Source: Lineus longissimus | Taxonomy: Eukaryota > Nemertea > Pilidiophora > Heteronemertea > Lineidae | Assembly (NCBI RefSeq): GCF_910592395.1 | Contig: NC_088322.1 | Location: forward strand, 2,976,001 to 3,040,000 | Direction: 5' to 3' | DNA: 64,000 nucleotides | Shown: in pieces, positions 12,089-22,377 of the stretch | Position numbering within the stretch: the stretch's first letter is position 1 | How the letters are laid out: each line of letters begins with the position of its first letter | Notes under the pieces: model-generated | What the model saw: the letters and a program-made list of their open reading frames with translations, nothing else | Databases searched by the model: none | Told to the model about the DNA's origin: nothing | Position numbers and translations under genes: made by a program

Positions 12089-12944
12089 TGTGGGAGCCGG
12101 GGGTCAAGTGTAGAACACGTCTCAAAAACGAACAACCGAACACATTGTTGTAAATGAAACGGTTTACTGAAATCAAGAAGTAGACATCAGTACAAAACAG
12201 TAGCACAAAAATATGCAAAGAAAATACAATCAAACGCAATCACGACAATGAAAATACCAGACAAAAACCCAATTCCTCACAATGTGTCCCAAATAGGCAA
12301 TAAACTACAGTATAAATGAAGTGACAGAATCAGCTGGAGCCCAATGCTCAATAGAATAAGACAGAGACAGTATACTATAATATAAATCAGTGTAGGCCCA
12401 ATGCCAAGTAAAACTGCACTCAAGTCAAACCAAAGATAAGATTCTTCAAAACATTCAATAACGGCAATTATAAAACCAACCAAGCATGACACAACTCAAA
12501 ACAGGAGGACATAATGGTATTACATGTTAAACGATCAATAAAGACAAACACATAATGATGAAATAATACTATATAGTACATATTGTACACCCTATGCATG
12601 GGGAAAATAACCAGCACATGTGGATCTCCACAGCATGGACTGAAAAATGGTCTCAAAGACAACAAAAATGTTTACTCACAAGACAAATTAGACTCCCTAG
12701 CTCGTCCCTGAATCCCACTTTACGATTACAATGAAAATGAACACAAATAGTAACATCCAAGATACAGATGCGGACAGATAAAAACACTGAAACCAAGATA
12801 ACTGGTCTTGGTCCCAGACCTCCATCGGCAAGAAGGGAAAAGGAACCCCCAAATGACCTATGCAAATTAGAGGTCAACATGTATAAATAAAACTTTTGAA
12901 CAAATATTTAGGCGGGAAAGTTTAAACACAAAATGGCCTTCACA
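12089..12944 (-). repeat. 5' LTR of BEL-1
   Basis: Direct repeat of 4755-5611. On the minus strand it precedes the gag gene, so it would hold the promoter. Flank 12945-12949 is GTGAT. Confidence 0.93.
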
Positions 12945-14061
12945 GTGATTGTTTTATGAATAATGCCTTACTCATTGTGTCTTTTTTTGGGTGTTTCTTA
13001 AGCACTTGGAGGTGTTAGACTATTTCTGCTCCCAGGCATGATGAGCTTGGTTTTTACGTGCCACTACGTTTAGGCCCCAATGGGGTCCGTCTTCAGTCGG
13101 AAGTAGTCCTTTGCAAGACAGTCATGTTTCTTTTACCCTGGTTGAGTCTAGCTTGTCTTGGCATGGTCATTAGATACAAGAAACCTTGGTTTTATATCTT
13201 ATTTGAAGAACTGCAAGGAGCCAGGCATGTTGAGAAGTGTTTACCTGGCTTCTCGTGGGAGGGCGTTACTGATTTTCATATGTAAAGTTTGCGGTGTTAA
13301 GATTCATTGCAGTGATCTAGGCTGTCACAATGTGTACATGGGGACCTCCAATTTTGTGAACCGTCATTTGAAAGTAATTTGGGGATTTTTTTAGGCAAAG
13401 CTGTTGCAAAAATAAATTTTGTGATTTCTTTATATTTCCAGTAGGCCAGGCAATTGCCATACGACTGCAGAAGAACATCAATAATTCCAACAAGGCTATT
13501 CGATCCTTGATAGCACAGGTGAACAAGGAACTGACTCCACCTCTGACATATGAGGAGGCCATTGAATTCAAGTTTCTCGTGGATTCAGATCGCCCCTACC
13601 AAAGGCGAGCTGCCAATGTCCTCAATATGAAGGAGAGAGCTGAGGAAGAGATTGAGCTGCTCAAGAAAGAAATCGCCAATGTTGCCATGGTTATGCGTCG
13701 CCAACATGCTACACTCATTTCTTCACTGTCTTCGTGTGACTCCTCGGATTCATTTTCAAGAGGAAGGAACTCTTTGATTGTGTCAAAGATTGTTTTGGTT
13801 GAAAGACAGTTTTCAACATTTAAGAATACATGTGCGTATGTTGAGATTCAGCAACTGACGGATTCGTTTAGGGACAGGATTCCTTACACCCTGCTAGAAG
13901 TGGACGATATAGGATTTTCTTCAGATGATTTGACCTCCATCCTGGAAGAAATACGGGCACAAGAGGCTGAGGACGATATTGTCTCTGATAATGAAAATGA
14001 GGATAAGGAAGATCTTGATGAGGAGTATTCTCAGAACCAATTTGATTATTATGAACATTAG

Positions 14062-17000
14062 GATTGGGTAGTCTTTCTAATTTCTTCTGCTACTCTGTGC
14101 GAACTTTTTTTTAAGAGCAGAAGATGAAACTAGTCTTGTCTCACAGATTCAGTGTCCGTAATAGCAAAGCGCCTAAGAGGTACACATAGTTTGCTCAGTC
14201 ATAAATTTCCCGGATCATTTCTTTACATAACTTTACATGACCTGTATTGTTTGGGGCTTGTTTGGGGCTTGTTTAGGTTGAAAATTGGAAAGACAAGTTC
14301 ATTACTCCACATGTAGTTTCAAAGAAGATAGAGTTTAAATACTCATCACGACATCATGGGTTAATCATGACCCCTTCAAAGGACTGTATTAAGAACATAA
14401 TGATGATAACTAGTTTTTACCGCAGATCAATGCTTCTACATGCAACTAGTACATGTACATGTAATACAATATTGTGTTTGACAAAGTGAGCACTATGCTG
14501 CAGCTTCTTGGGCCTTTCCAAAAACCTTCAATTTTTGGGGTTGCAGCTGTCATTTCTCGTACAGAATGGTCCTGCATAACTATGAATGTTTTGTAACAAT
14601 GTTGCTGTCATTATTTTGGAGCAAGGGGACTTACTGGCTGTCTTGGAATAAGCTTCCTCGTGAATTGAGATCACTGCCAGGAGGCAGCTAAAACATCTGC
14701 TTTTGTGGACAGTATTTTGGATAGGTGGTGCTTTATATATATATATATATATAATGTGACGTTATCATGAAAAAGCAAAAGCGCCATATAAATATTCTTT
14801 GATTAACTGATTGGTGCTATTTGTTAATTTATCATTTATGTCTGCGACATCAAGGGCTTCGAGCAAGTGATATTTTCAACCATAGAGGGCAGCGAAAACA
14901 TGAAGTTTATTTAGGGCTTTGCTATTACTAATTGTCTGGGAAAATAGAAATGCAGTTGTACACAATGTCGTAGTGCAGTTATATACGAATTGGTTGAAAC
15001 TTGGTACATTGTATAATACTGCCCCTCATACACACCCTGCAGTTTTGATCTAAACTTGGGTTAGTACAGTTTTGTTGCAAAATGGTGCTGTAGCGTTACA
15101 CAACTCTTTTGCTGCAGCAGCCATTTTACGGGCAGCGCCGCCATGTGCTGATAGTGCATACCAGTAGTAAACAATGGCATGTACATGTACAATGACATGA
15201 TCTTGCTGCCGTGAAAGAGTTTACATTTACATGTACATTAAAAAAATGATCAACTTACTGGCGTTTTTTTCTCAAAATCTTATGGTTGGCCCAAATTCTC
15301 TTCAGGAATCAGTGTTGCAGATTGGCGGAGCTCCATTTTGCCAGCAAACAATCTTTCTGCTAAACAAATGTGCAAATGTAATTGAATGTTCTCTAGAAGC
15401 TATATTTAGTTTAGATACCAAATTCTATTGCTAAAATCTTTAAGTGTCAGTCCATGATACCACCATGCAGAGGGTGGCAAGGTGGGGGTCAACCGTTTTT
15501 GACGAGATTAGGTATGCAAGATCCTTCCACTAAGACATCATTACACAGCAATTGATGACTCTCAAAAATCACTAGCAACCGAGTTAGGGGCAGGCCTAGT
15601 TAGGGGGCTTGTTTTAGCTTTTTTCCCCCTATTTTTTGTGTATTTTTGGGTCAATGTTGGGCACTCCTGCAGAGACTAAAAAAAATAGCTGGATTTCCCC
15701 CCTTTGTATGATGGAAGTATTTGATGAGATCTTCCATTCTGCAACAGGTCGTTGAGTAACACTTCATACTTTGGTCGTGCTAGGCCTAGTAATTATGCAT
15801 ACCTAGGGGCAGTGCTTAGGAAGAGCTCTCTATCGACGCTCATATCTCCAACACTGCAGGTCTTTGAATGCTGTGGCTTGCACATGATAAAGGTAATGAT
15901 ACCTACTTTCAAAATCAGAAATAAAATTTCCGGCCGCATTTACTGTTTTCCCAGGATAAACCAAGGAAAAAGTGCTATTTTCCACCAAAATGACACTCAT
16001 TGGCTAGTGCTGCCACCTTGTGTACACTTGATGAATTATAAAATAAATGCATAATGAACACATAATTTATGCTTGGTGCTGGCCATGAGGATTGGAAGTT
16101 ACTGTCAACCACCATGATCACCCCCCCCCCCCCCCCATGCCTAGGCCTACTTACCTATTTTAAGTAGGCCTACCGGTAAATAACTCCACTTGCATTTTCC
16201 CCCCAAAAAAGAACAAGCTCATCACTACAAATTTGCCCTTGATGAAAGCCCTTTGGGGAATTGGGCCCCATAGGTCCTGAAATGCTGATTTGAATTTCAA
16301 ATAACATTTCGGCCTTGGCCTACCTGATGGCAACGTAATTGAATAAGCTACATGTAGGCCTTCTTACAGTCCGAAAATCTAAAGAAACCCCCCTGTTGGT
16401 GAGGATGCTAATGTTGACCCATTCATTAGCCTGCGTCATGCTGCCAGAGCATGTTGTAAGGGTTAGACCCCCCCCCCCCCCCATGGCTAAGGCACCTGAA
16501 GGGCATGTGGTATGACCTACTAATACATCTTTATCAACCCATGCAGGGATCATCCTGTTCCTAAGAACCTTGCAGAAGTGCTCATTTCACATACTAGTAA
16601 CACCTTCCATTGCTAAGGAGCCAATTGACCAAAGGTGCAGTTCCTACTGTAATTACTGTTTGATGAGGACAACCCTGCAGTTGGCTGCACCGTCAGAGTA
16701 CTGCTATTGGAAGTTTTTAGCTCCCTGGTTGGCGGTGAAATGTTCTCCTGGAGTTGCTCTAGCATTGGCTAAATTGTACATATACATGTACTGGAATGGA
16801 GAAGTTTTTCATGAACTGAGTTACGGTACTGTCCAGTCCCTTAGGAGAGATCACAACTTTCCACATGCTACACTTGTACCTGTCTGCAGAGGACAGTGCT
16901 GCCACCTAAGAAGCAGGGACACTTTTTTTTACAAATGGGTGATTTATTTACAAGCTAATATAATGATACATAGAAAAAAGGCTATTTTGCAGACAATAGC

Positions 17001-17305
17001 CAAACCACTACTAACCACTACTAGGGAGGGACCAATACTAGTAACACCTCATTTACGGTACTACATGTCAGGCCAAAGTGCAGGATAGTATCAGGAGAGA
17101 GTCCCACTTTCCAGTAGCAGGCTTGGTTGTTCAAAACTGACATTAGCGCTACTAAGTATACTGACATTAAAAATCTATCTTGGCATTTACAATGTTTACT
17201 GAAAGCCAAAGTTCAAATTTATCCCAAGATATCGCTATAAAATCATTTTTTAACCAAGTCCCGCATTTTACCTGATGAACCATCCGCTAGATATACTAGA
17301 ACATC
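14062..17305. other. Non-coding spacer between the KDZ gene and the Polinton
   Basis: 3.2 kb without a supportable gene; open frames are short and show no motif. It contains a (TA)n tract near 14732-14753, poly-C runs near 16120-16136 and 16468-16482, scattered TACATGTA words and several TAGGCCTA-like words. ACTAGTAACACC occurs at about 16592 and about 17036, suggesting old repeat fragments. The KDZ element's own 3' terminus was not located. Confidence 0.6.
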
Positions 17306-17561
17306 AGAATATATGTATTGTGGTGGTAGGAATCTAGGTAATTCTAAGCTATTTTAACAAAAGCCCTTACAGGCCTTTTTGTCTCAAATTAGCTTAGAAA
17401 CCCCTAAGAACCAGACACCACAATACATATATTCTATCATTCATGAAATGGTCAGTGAAGCGTTGCAGTGAAATGGTAAGGGAATACTAGAGTTCAATGG
17501 GTTAATGTAATCATGACTTACTGTATTCCAACAGAAAGTACACGTCAATAGCTTTCCAAGG
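17306..17561. repeat. Polinton left terminal inverted repeat with internal foldback
   Basis: Inverted match to 43288-43554. The first 132 bases (17306-17437) also fold on themselves: AGAATATATGTATTGTGGTG at 17306-17325 pairs with its complement at 17418-17437, with an inner AAGCTA...TAGCTT pair. The tip of the element is therefore itself a hairpin-capable module. Confidence 0.9.
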
Positions 17562-17790
17562 ATACATCATTGCAAATATCCGTTAAAAACTAGCAGAGAA
17601 ATGAACCATTGAAGTTCGCACATCTTGATAGTCCCAGCGTATTCCAATAAATGCTGTAGGCCTACAAGACAGCTGTTACAGTGATTAATCATTGTTGCTT
17701 GAATCTATTTAAAATAATGTTGACAGTGTCTGCATGTACATGGTAACATATGTTACCAAACAATACTCACGTCCCAAAGTATTACAAAAG

Positions 17791-17918
17791 TCTATTGTTC
17801 GTTAATGCGTTTATCCGACAGAATTTCCAGACATTATTTTAACGACCGCAAAAATAATTTTCAGCGCTGAAAATATTTTCTAAAATTCTGTCGGATAAAC
17901 GCATTAAGACACAATAGG
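17791..17918. repeat. Inverted repeat with central 18-bp palindrome near the Polinton left end
   Basis: Arms around 17791-17826 and 17882-17918 pair through TTAATGCGTTTATCCGACAG and its complement. Between them lies the perfect palindrome ATTTTCAGCGCTGAAAAT (17857-17874). It could be a replication or regulatory element of the Polinton, or a small foldback transposon. No counterpart was seen at the right end. Confidence 0.75.
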
Positions 17919-17941
17919 CCTTTTCATGTTTTTGACAAGCA

Positions 17942-18032
17942 AAAATAATTAATGATTGCAACATCTGATATGGCCATTGTAATTTGCAAGCACAAATAAT
18001 TAATGATTGCAACATCTGATATGGCCATTGTA
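17942..18032. repeat. 51-bp tandem duplication upstream of the first Polinton gene
   Basis: The stretch starting AATAATTAATGATTGCAACA occurs twice with a period of 51 bases (about 17944 and 17995), running through CTGATATGGCCATTG. It lies 70 bases upstream of the first Polinton start codon. Confidence 0.85.
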
Positions 18033-18105
18033 CAACTTAATATCACTATGGTTTAAAGGCAAATGTTATTAACCAAAATTCAAGGAAAAAATTCAAGTAA
18101 ATTAA

Positions 18106-19497
18106 ATGTATTATCCAATAGCAAATCAACATAAAAGTAAATTCACCTATGACTTCTTTAATTTAGAAGTAACTGTTAATACTAATAACTTCTTCAGACT
18201 ACAAGAAACTAAGATAACACCTGGGTTTTTGAGCCTGAAAAATAAGAAAGACTGTCTGCTACTGGAAAAGAATCCATTATCGTTTTACCAGAACCAATTT
18301 AACATGGCTGTTTGGTTTGCTACAACAGGTTGTGGTATTTCAATAGACGATCACTTGAATCACAGTGACCCATTGTTAAGGTCAATTTACAGGTTTCATG
18401 TTTACTATCAAATATTGAAGATCATGAAGAATCTAGAGATACCAATTCCAGGTGAAAGTGATTTTAATGAGACAAACAATAACATTAACCGTAGGAAACT
18501 AGGAGGGTTATTGAGTGAATTTGGTTTAAAAGACGAGTACGATTTCTCGGTGTTTGAAAATAACGGTGGTTGGAGGTCATGGAGTGTACCGGATTACAAC
18601 CCGAACATAACTGATCCCGGATATTACATCAATGATTCTAAAATCAATTTCTTCCTCATGCAAGTTCATGAAAATAGAATGCCACCGATGTTCAGTAAAG
18701 ACTGGGATGCTGGAATGGCTAATTTCAAATATCCAGATATTTTCATCAAGGATCATGTCAGGAGACACAAGAATGTATTTGATGTAATTACACAAAATGA
18801 ATGTCAAACCTATCAACAATTCATGATATTTAAATCAAATGGTTTCTCTAATCCTGGAATAGAGAGGTTAAATGATACAATAAGAACATATGTTTACTGT
18901 ATTCTGGGTGCTCAGGCGTTGACCAGAACACCAATAATTGGAGTACCGGGTACAGAATTGGATGCACAGAAGGAATTTAACAAACTATTAAAGGATTCGA
19001 TTAATCAACATCCTGATATTCCCACTTCAATTCAAAGATATCAAAAAGCAGTGAGTGACACTCATACAAGACTAGATTATGTAATATCACCAGGATTGTA
19101 TGTCATAGGATCAAATATGGTACTCGTTATTGGTAAGCTGGATAACTACAATAATAACATTTTAATAGCGCCAAAAAATGCTAAACCCGGTAGGAATGAC
19201 ATTAACCACAAAAAGACCTTACCACCACCACTGATGGAAGGAAATAGCTCTAAGAAAATAAGAGTTAAGAGTAGCGTTGGTACATCAATGACGGACAAAG
19301 TCCCGAGAGCAAAGCTCGAGACCAGTAATAAACCAAATAGTAATGTTGATACACCAAAAACAACTGAAACCTCAAAGAATACTCCTACTACTACTAAACT
19401 TGACACCAAAGTTGAGAAGGAGGATGATACTCATGAAACAATTAAATTCATGCTTTACTCAGTTGTTGGTACATTGATTGTTTTTATGGTTAGATAA
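18106..19497 (+). CDS. Polinton protein of unknown function, C-terminal membrane anchor
   Basis: 463 residues, starting at ATG in a TTAAATG context. The N-terminal ~330 residues look globular, with FYQNQFNMAVWFATTGCG (~residues 61-78) followed by YRFHVYYQILKIM. I associate this combination with an uncharacterised large protein common in invertebrate Polintons, but I cannot assign a function. Residues ~350-445 are a Thr/Lys/Ser/Pro-rich linker and the last ~15 residues form one hydrophobic segment (MLYSVVGTLIVFMV), so a tail-anchored membrane protein is likely. A double-hairpin element at 19293-19319 is read in frame within the linker. A virion membrane or receptor-related role is possible but is inference only. 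Confidence 0.75.
   Translation: MYYPIANQHKSKFTYDFFNLEVTVNTNNFFRLQETKITPGFLSLKNKKDCLLLEKNPLSFYQNQFNMAVWFATTGCGISIDDHLNHSDPLLRSIYRFHVYYQILKIMKNLEIPIPGESDFNETNNNINRRKLGGLLSEFGLKDEYDFSVFENNGGWRSWSVPDYNPNITDPGYYINDSKINFFLMQVHENRMPPMFSKDWDAGMANFKYPDIFIKDHVRRHKNVFDVITQNECQTYQQFMIFKSNGFSNPGIERLNDTIRTYVYCILGAQALTRTPIIGVPGTELDAQKEFNKLLKDSINQHPDIPTSIQRYQKAVSDTHTRLDYVISPGLYVIGSNMVLVIGKLDNYNNNILIAPKNAKPGRNDINHKKTLPPPLMEGNSSKKIRVKSSVGTSMTDKVPRAKLETSNKPNSNVDTPKTTETSKNTPTTTKLDTKVEKEDDTHETIKFMLYSVVGTLIVFMVR
19293..19319 (+). repeat. Double-hairpin element, in the first Polinton gene
   Basis: Hairpin GGACAAAGTCC, spacer CGA, hairpin GAGCAAAGCTC, then GA. Read in frame inside the Thr/Lys-rich linker. Confidence 0.88.
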
Positions 19498-19507
19498 ATA
19501 AGTAATT

Positions 19508-21139
19508 ATGGCTGAAGGAGGTGAAAATTATGAAATGGATGATTACGATTCACAATCATCATCATCATCATCAGGAACTTTTGAACAAATTCTAGAAATG
19601 AGAAAGGATGATTTAATTAATCAATATATTCACGCAAGATACAACACAGGTGAAATCAATAGAACTTTTCAAGATGACGGCACAACATACAACACAGGAG
19701 GTGAATATATTCAAATGGATGAGATAGATCCTAATACAGGTGAAATCAATAGAACTTTTCAAGATGACGGCACAACATACAACACAGGAGGTGGAAATCT
19801 TACTACTGAAACTTCATTCAGTACACCAGAAAGAGTAAGAGGTATTGTCCCTGAATTGATGGAAAAGGAGTTAAGTTACGATACAATAGAGGATAAACTT
19901 GATAAAGCATTGGGAGGATCAATCTGGAATTATGACAAGAAAAAATTGAGTAATCTTTCACCACACATTAGTTACAATGGAAACAAACTTTATTACAATC
20001 CGAGAAATTCTGAATTTGATTTGATAAAAGATAAACGAGGAAACAAAAATTTATTTGAATATTCTGATAAAAATGGAGAAAAGATAAAGTTAATTCCTTT
20101 AACTAAGGATAATGGAATCTTCTATGCTGAAGGCACATTAAAGACTAAGTTTGGTACTAGATTTGTTGACATGATTGGAGGTATGATTGCACCTGACCCA
20201 CCAGTAAGGGAACCTACATTAGTAACCCCTGAAACACAGGCAGTAATTAATGAGGTAAACAGTTCAAACAAACCAATAGATAAACTGATAGATTCTAATG
20301 ATGATGAACTTAAATCACTGGGTTTTACTGAATATGCCTTGAGAGAACTTAGAGGGTTAAAACAGGCTGGTGATAAACTAGCTGCAGTAAAGAGGGATAA
20401 GGACATGCAAATACAAGAACTAGAAAATCAACTTCATAATTTAAGAAGAGACTATTTAGAGTCTGTAGAAGAAGGTTCTGAAGACACGGTGGAGTTGAAA
20501 AAGCAAATAGATGAACTAAATGACAAATTGTATGAGGAACAGTCAAAGGTATGGAGGTTAGACAATGACAGGGAGTCACAAACTAGAAGAATTAAACGTT
20601 TAATTGTTGATGTTCTAAAGAAACCAGATTCAACTATTCCTCTGAAGGACAGAATAAAGTTACTTTTTAAGACGTATGGTGTAACTATTAGCGCCATAAT
20701 AACAGCTGTTGTAATGACATTTACAACTCTAGGTCTTAGTATCAGTAGTGCTTTAAGTGGTGCCACTAAATCTGTAAAACCAACTCCAGGACCAGACCCA
20801 ACTCCAGGACCAGACCCAACTCCAGGACCAGACCCAACTCCAGGACCTACACCAGAACCAGGACCAAAACCATCAATACCAGATAAAGTAAAAGAAGGTC
20901 TCAAGAAGTTTGCTGAATGGCTAAAAGAACTAGCCAAGAAATCAGCTGCGGCTTTACCGGGAATCATCGGTTCTATCGTATCATTTCTCCTGAAAACAAT
21001 TGGTGCAGTTGTTGGCTTTCTAGCTGAACATCTGATCATAGCAGTTATTGCTATTGTGAGCTCCATAATTTATGGTTTAATTGGTGGTGTTAAAGCCTTA
21101 AAATCACGTAAAACAGTAAAATCACGTAAAAGGTCTTAG
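19508..21139 (+). CDS. Polinton repeat-containing membrane protein
   Basis: 543 residues, starting 10 bases after the previous stop. The N terminus is acidic and Ser-rich. A 30-residue unit containing GEINRTFQDDGTTYNTGG is duplicated almost exactly (DNA 19648-19705 and 19738-19795, period 90 bp). A predicted coiled coil covers ~residues 280-360. A hydrophobic segment (ISAIITAVVMTFTTLGLSIS, ~395-415) precedes a proline-rich PGPDPT repeat stalk (~427-455). The C-terminal ~90 residues hold hydrophobic helices (LPGIIGSIVSFLLK, IIAVIAIVSSIIYG) and a basic tail. The layout of coiled coil, rigid stalk and membrane helices suggests a surface or structural membrane protein. I recognise no named family. 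Confidence 0.72.
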   Translation: MAEGGENYEMDDYDSQSSSSSSGTFEQILEMRKDDLINQYIHARYNTGEINRTFQDDGTTYNTGGEYIQMDEIDPNTGEINRTFQDDGTTYNTGGGNLTTETSFSTPERVRGIVPELMEKELSYDTIEDKLDKALGGSIWNYDKKKLSNLSPHISYNGNKLYYNPRNSEFDLIKDKRGNKNLFEYSDKNGEKIKLIPLTKDNGIFYAEGTLKTKFGTRFVDMIGGMIAPDPPVREPTLVTPETQAVINEVNSSNKPIDKLIDSNDDELKSLGFTEYALRELRGLKQAGDKLAAVKRDKDMQIQELENQLHNLRRDYLESVEEGSEDTVELKKQIDELNDKLYEEQSKVWRLDNDRESQTRRIKRLIVDVLKKPDSTIPLKDRIKLLFKTYGVTISAIITAVVMTFTTLGLSISSALSGATKSVKPTPGPDPTPGPDPTPGPDPTPGPTPEPGPKPSIPDKVKEGLKKFAEWLKELAKKSAAALPGIIGSIVSFLLKTIGAVVGFLAEHLIIAVIAIVSSIIYGLIGGVKALKSRKTVKSRKRS

Positions 21140-21230
21140 GTGACCTTCTATCAAAACAATGTTTAAAAAATAATTATTATGTAAATATGAATAAATACAT
21201 CTCATTAAAAGACTATTATTCTAGTGAGTC

Positions 21231-21364
21231 GGACTTCGTCCTGAGAGCAGAGCTCGAGTGGAACAATGAGAATCTTAAAGGATACATTCGTCCTAGGGTT
21301 ATGGATCGAGCAGAGCTCTCAGGACGAAGTCGGACTAGGACAAAGTCCAGAGAGCATAGCTCGA
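21231..21364. repeat. Three double-hairpin elements in the zinc-ribbon gene
   Basis: 21231-21257: GGACTTCGTCC, TGA, GAGCAGAGCTC (direct). 21308-21332: inverted copy with one stem mismatch. 21338-21364: GGACAAAGTCC, AGA, GAGCATAGCTC. The last two start exactly 30 bases apart despite opposite orientation. Confidence 0.9.
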
Positions 21365-22258
21365 CTGAGACAATCAAAGTAGTCCTGCCAAGAATGAAAG
21401 AATATGACGTCAGTACCAACACTAATGCTCAATTCTGCCGTAATTGTAAAAGGTGGACACTTTTTGAGTATCAAAAAAACTTGAATTCAGCAAGGTACGC
21501 AGCTAAAACTGTGAAGTATCAATTCTGCACCAATTGCAATTCGACTACTTACGACGATGATTTTAAAACTCTTGAGATCAATATTGACAACAAGACACGT
21601 TACTTTGACAGTATTCTAAGGAAACTTGGATGGAGTCGGCTGTCCGAATCGGCAGTTTAGTATTTAAAGGACTTTGTGGAAGGGTATTTACATTGCTACT
21701 TTTCAAGTCACAGAAAATGTCTTAGTAAGCAGAGATATGAAAATACTCTTCAGTCAGCCCTAAAAATGGGTATTAACACTCTCCCCTCTAAGTTTTGTAA
21801 CCAAGGGTTACATGGTGAAGCCATGCTTTTTAAATTTCACTGTGGGGAATATGATTGGTTTCTTGCCATTGAATTTATTAACAGGGCAATTGGTAAACCG
21901 CAATTAACCGATGAGAATATCACTGACCTTAGACTAGTTTACTATGCTTTCCTTAGATTTCTGCATTACTGTGGTGTCAAGGTCACCATTAACTACAAGG
22001 TATTTTTACACCAAGCCTTTAAAACGCTGAAAATTGATTATGTAATATTTACACCTTTTTTAACCAACAAGGAGCGAGTAAATGATTTGGAGATATTATG
22101 GTATGATTTCACTCAAAGTATTTTCTTCCAGAATTACAAGGTTGAGAAGGAATATGACCAGGATATTGACAAGCAGTTTGACGTATTACTGAGTGCCAGT
22201 GCAGGTCGAGACATTAACTGCATCAGTAATATTAAGTTTACACCAGCCAGACTTCGTC

Positions 22259-22315
22259 CTGAGAGCACAGCTCGAGCCGGACTTCGTCCTGAGAGCATAG
22301 CTCGAGCTAGTGTTA
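22259..22315 (+). repeat. Tandem pair of double-hairpin elements
   Basis: Units at 22259 and 22289, exactly 30 bases apart, with second hairpins GAGCACAGCTC and GAGCATAGCTC. Translated as LRPESTARA and LRPESIARA at the C terminus of the gene. Confidence 0.92.
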
Positions 22316-22377
22316 AGATGCAATAAAGTTGTGAAAACAGCATTTTGCACTTAACAGTCATTTTTCCATAATTTTAA

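Larger units (their letters stand above)
4755..12944 (-). mobile_element. BEL/Pao LTR retrotransposon (BEL-1) inside the KDZ gene
   Basis: About 8.2 kb, transcribed on the minus strand. LTRs of about 856 bp at 4755-5611 and 12089-12944 begin TGTGGG and end CACA in plus-strand reading. The flanks 4750-4754 and 12945-12949 are both GTGAT, a 5-bp target duplication typical of the superfamily. Between the LTRs are gag and pol reading frames in the order gag, protease, reverse transcriptase, RNase H, integrase. The two LTRs are almost identical (one substitution noticed at 5132 versus 12465 and a possible 1-bp indel), which implies a recent insertion. The 5' leader (11705-12088, with a primer-site-like TGG directly after the LTR on the minus strand) and the 3' stretch 5612-6020 hold no gene. 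Confidence 0.95.
12..14061 (+). pseudogene. KDZ-family transposase gene, 10 exons, 5'-incomplete, frameshifted
   Basis: Exons read as 12-143, 377-547, 829-962, 1351-1455, 1743-1826, 2379-2559, 3849-3938, 4286-4360, 4599-4688 and 13442-14061, each with AG/GT borders and compatible phases except exon 4. The product matches the Kyakuja-Dileera-Zisupton transposase family: FGAACRHDF in exon 3, MYDIACMLDNH in exon 4, AIPIFHSYGH in exon 5, and a C-terminal catalytic stretch in exon 6 with LTDGE, ERLWSYLR and KITKEMTPSHR. The last exon encodes an acidic, coiled-coil-rich tail ending at TAG 14059-14061. Exon 4 is 105 nt, but its flanking phases require one base more or two fewer, so a 1-bp deletion near 1395-1402 breaks the frame and the copy is probably dead. 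The N-terminal exons lie left of the window. BEL-1 sits in the last intron. Introns of 300 bases or more (962-1350, 1827-2378, 2560-3848, 3939-4285) show no further coding signal. Confidence 0.85.
21187..22326 (+). pseudogene. Polinton zinc-ribbon protein gene interrupted by an amber stop
   Basis: Two stretches (21187-21660 from ATG, and 21661-22326) are in the same frame, separated only by TAG at 21658-21660. The second stretch has no ATG near its beginning, so the simplest reading is one protein of about 380 residues with one premature stop, or a readthrough codon. The first part has a four-cysteine zinc ribbon (CRNCKRW...CTNC, ~residues 80-117). The second part is rich in aromatic residues and has no motif I recognise. 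Double-hairpin elements are embedded at both ends (21231-21257, 21308-21364, 22259-22315) and are translated in different frames, as SDFVLRAELE near the start and LRPESIARA near the end. The function is unknown. Confidence 0.65.

Noticed and set aside
16570-17088. 172-codon open frame left of the Polinton
   Set aside because: No recognisable domain, first codon not supported, composition like non-coding DNA; no neighbouring exons.
17262-17276. GCATTTTACCTGAT shared by the Polinton left flank and the inside of the right terminal repeat
   Set aside because: Fourteen-base matches are expected by chance several times in a window of this size; noted only because of its position.
21231-21257. Hammerhead-ribozyme resemblance of the hairpin unit (CTGA...GA)
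   Set aside because: The conserved GAAA and a third stem are missing, and the CTGA part changes to AGA, CGA or TTC in other copies.
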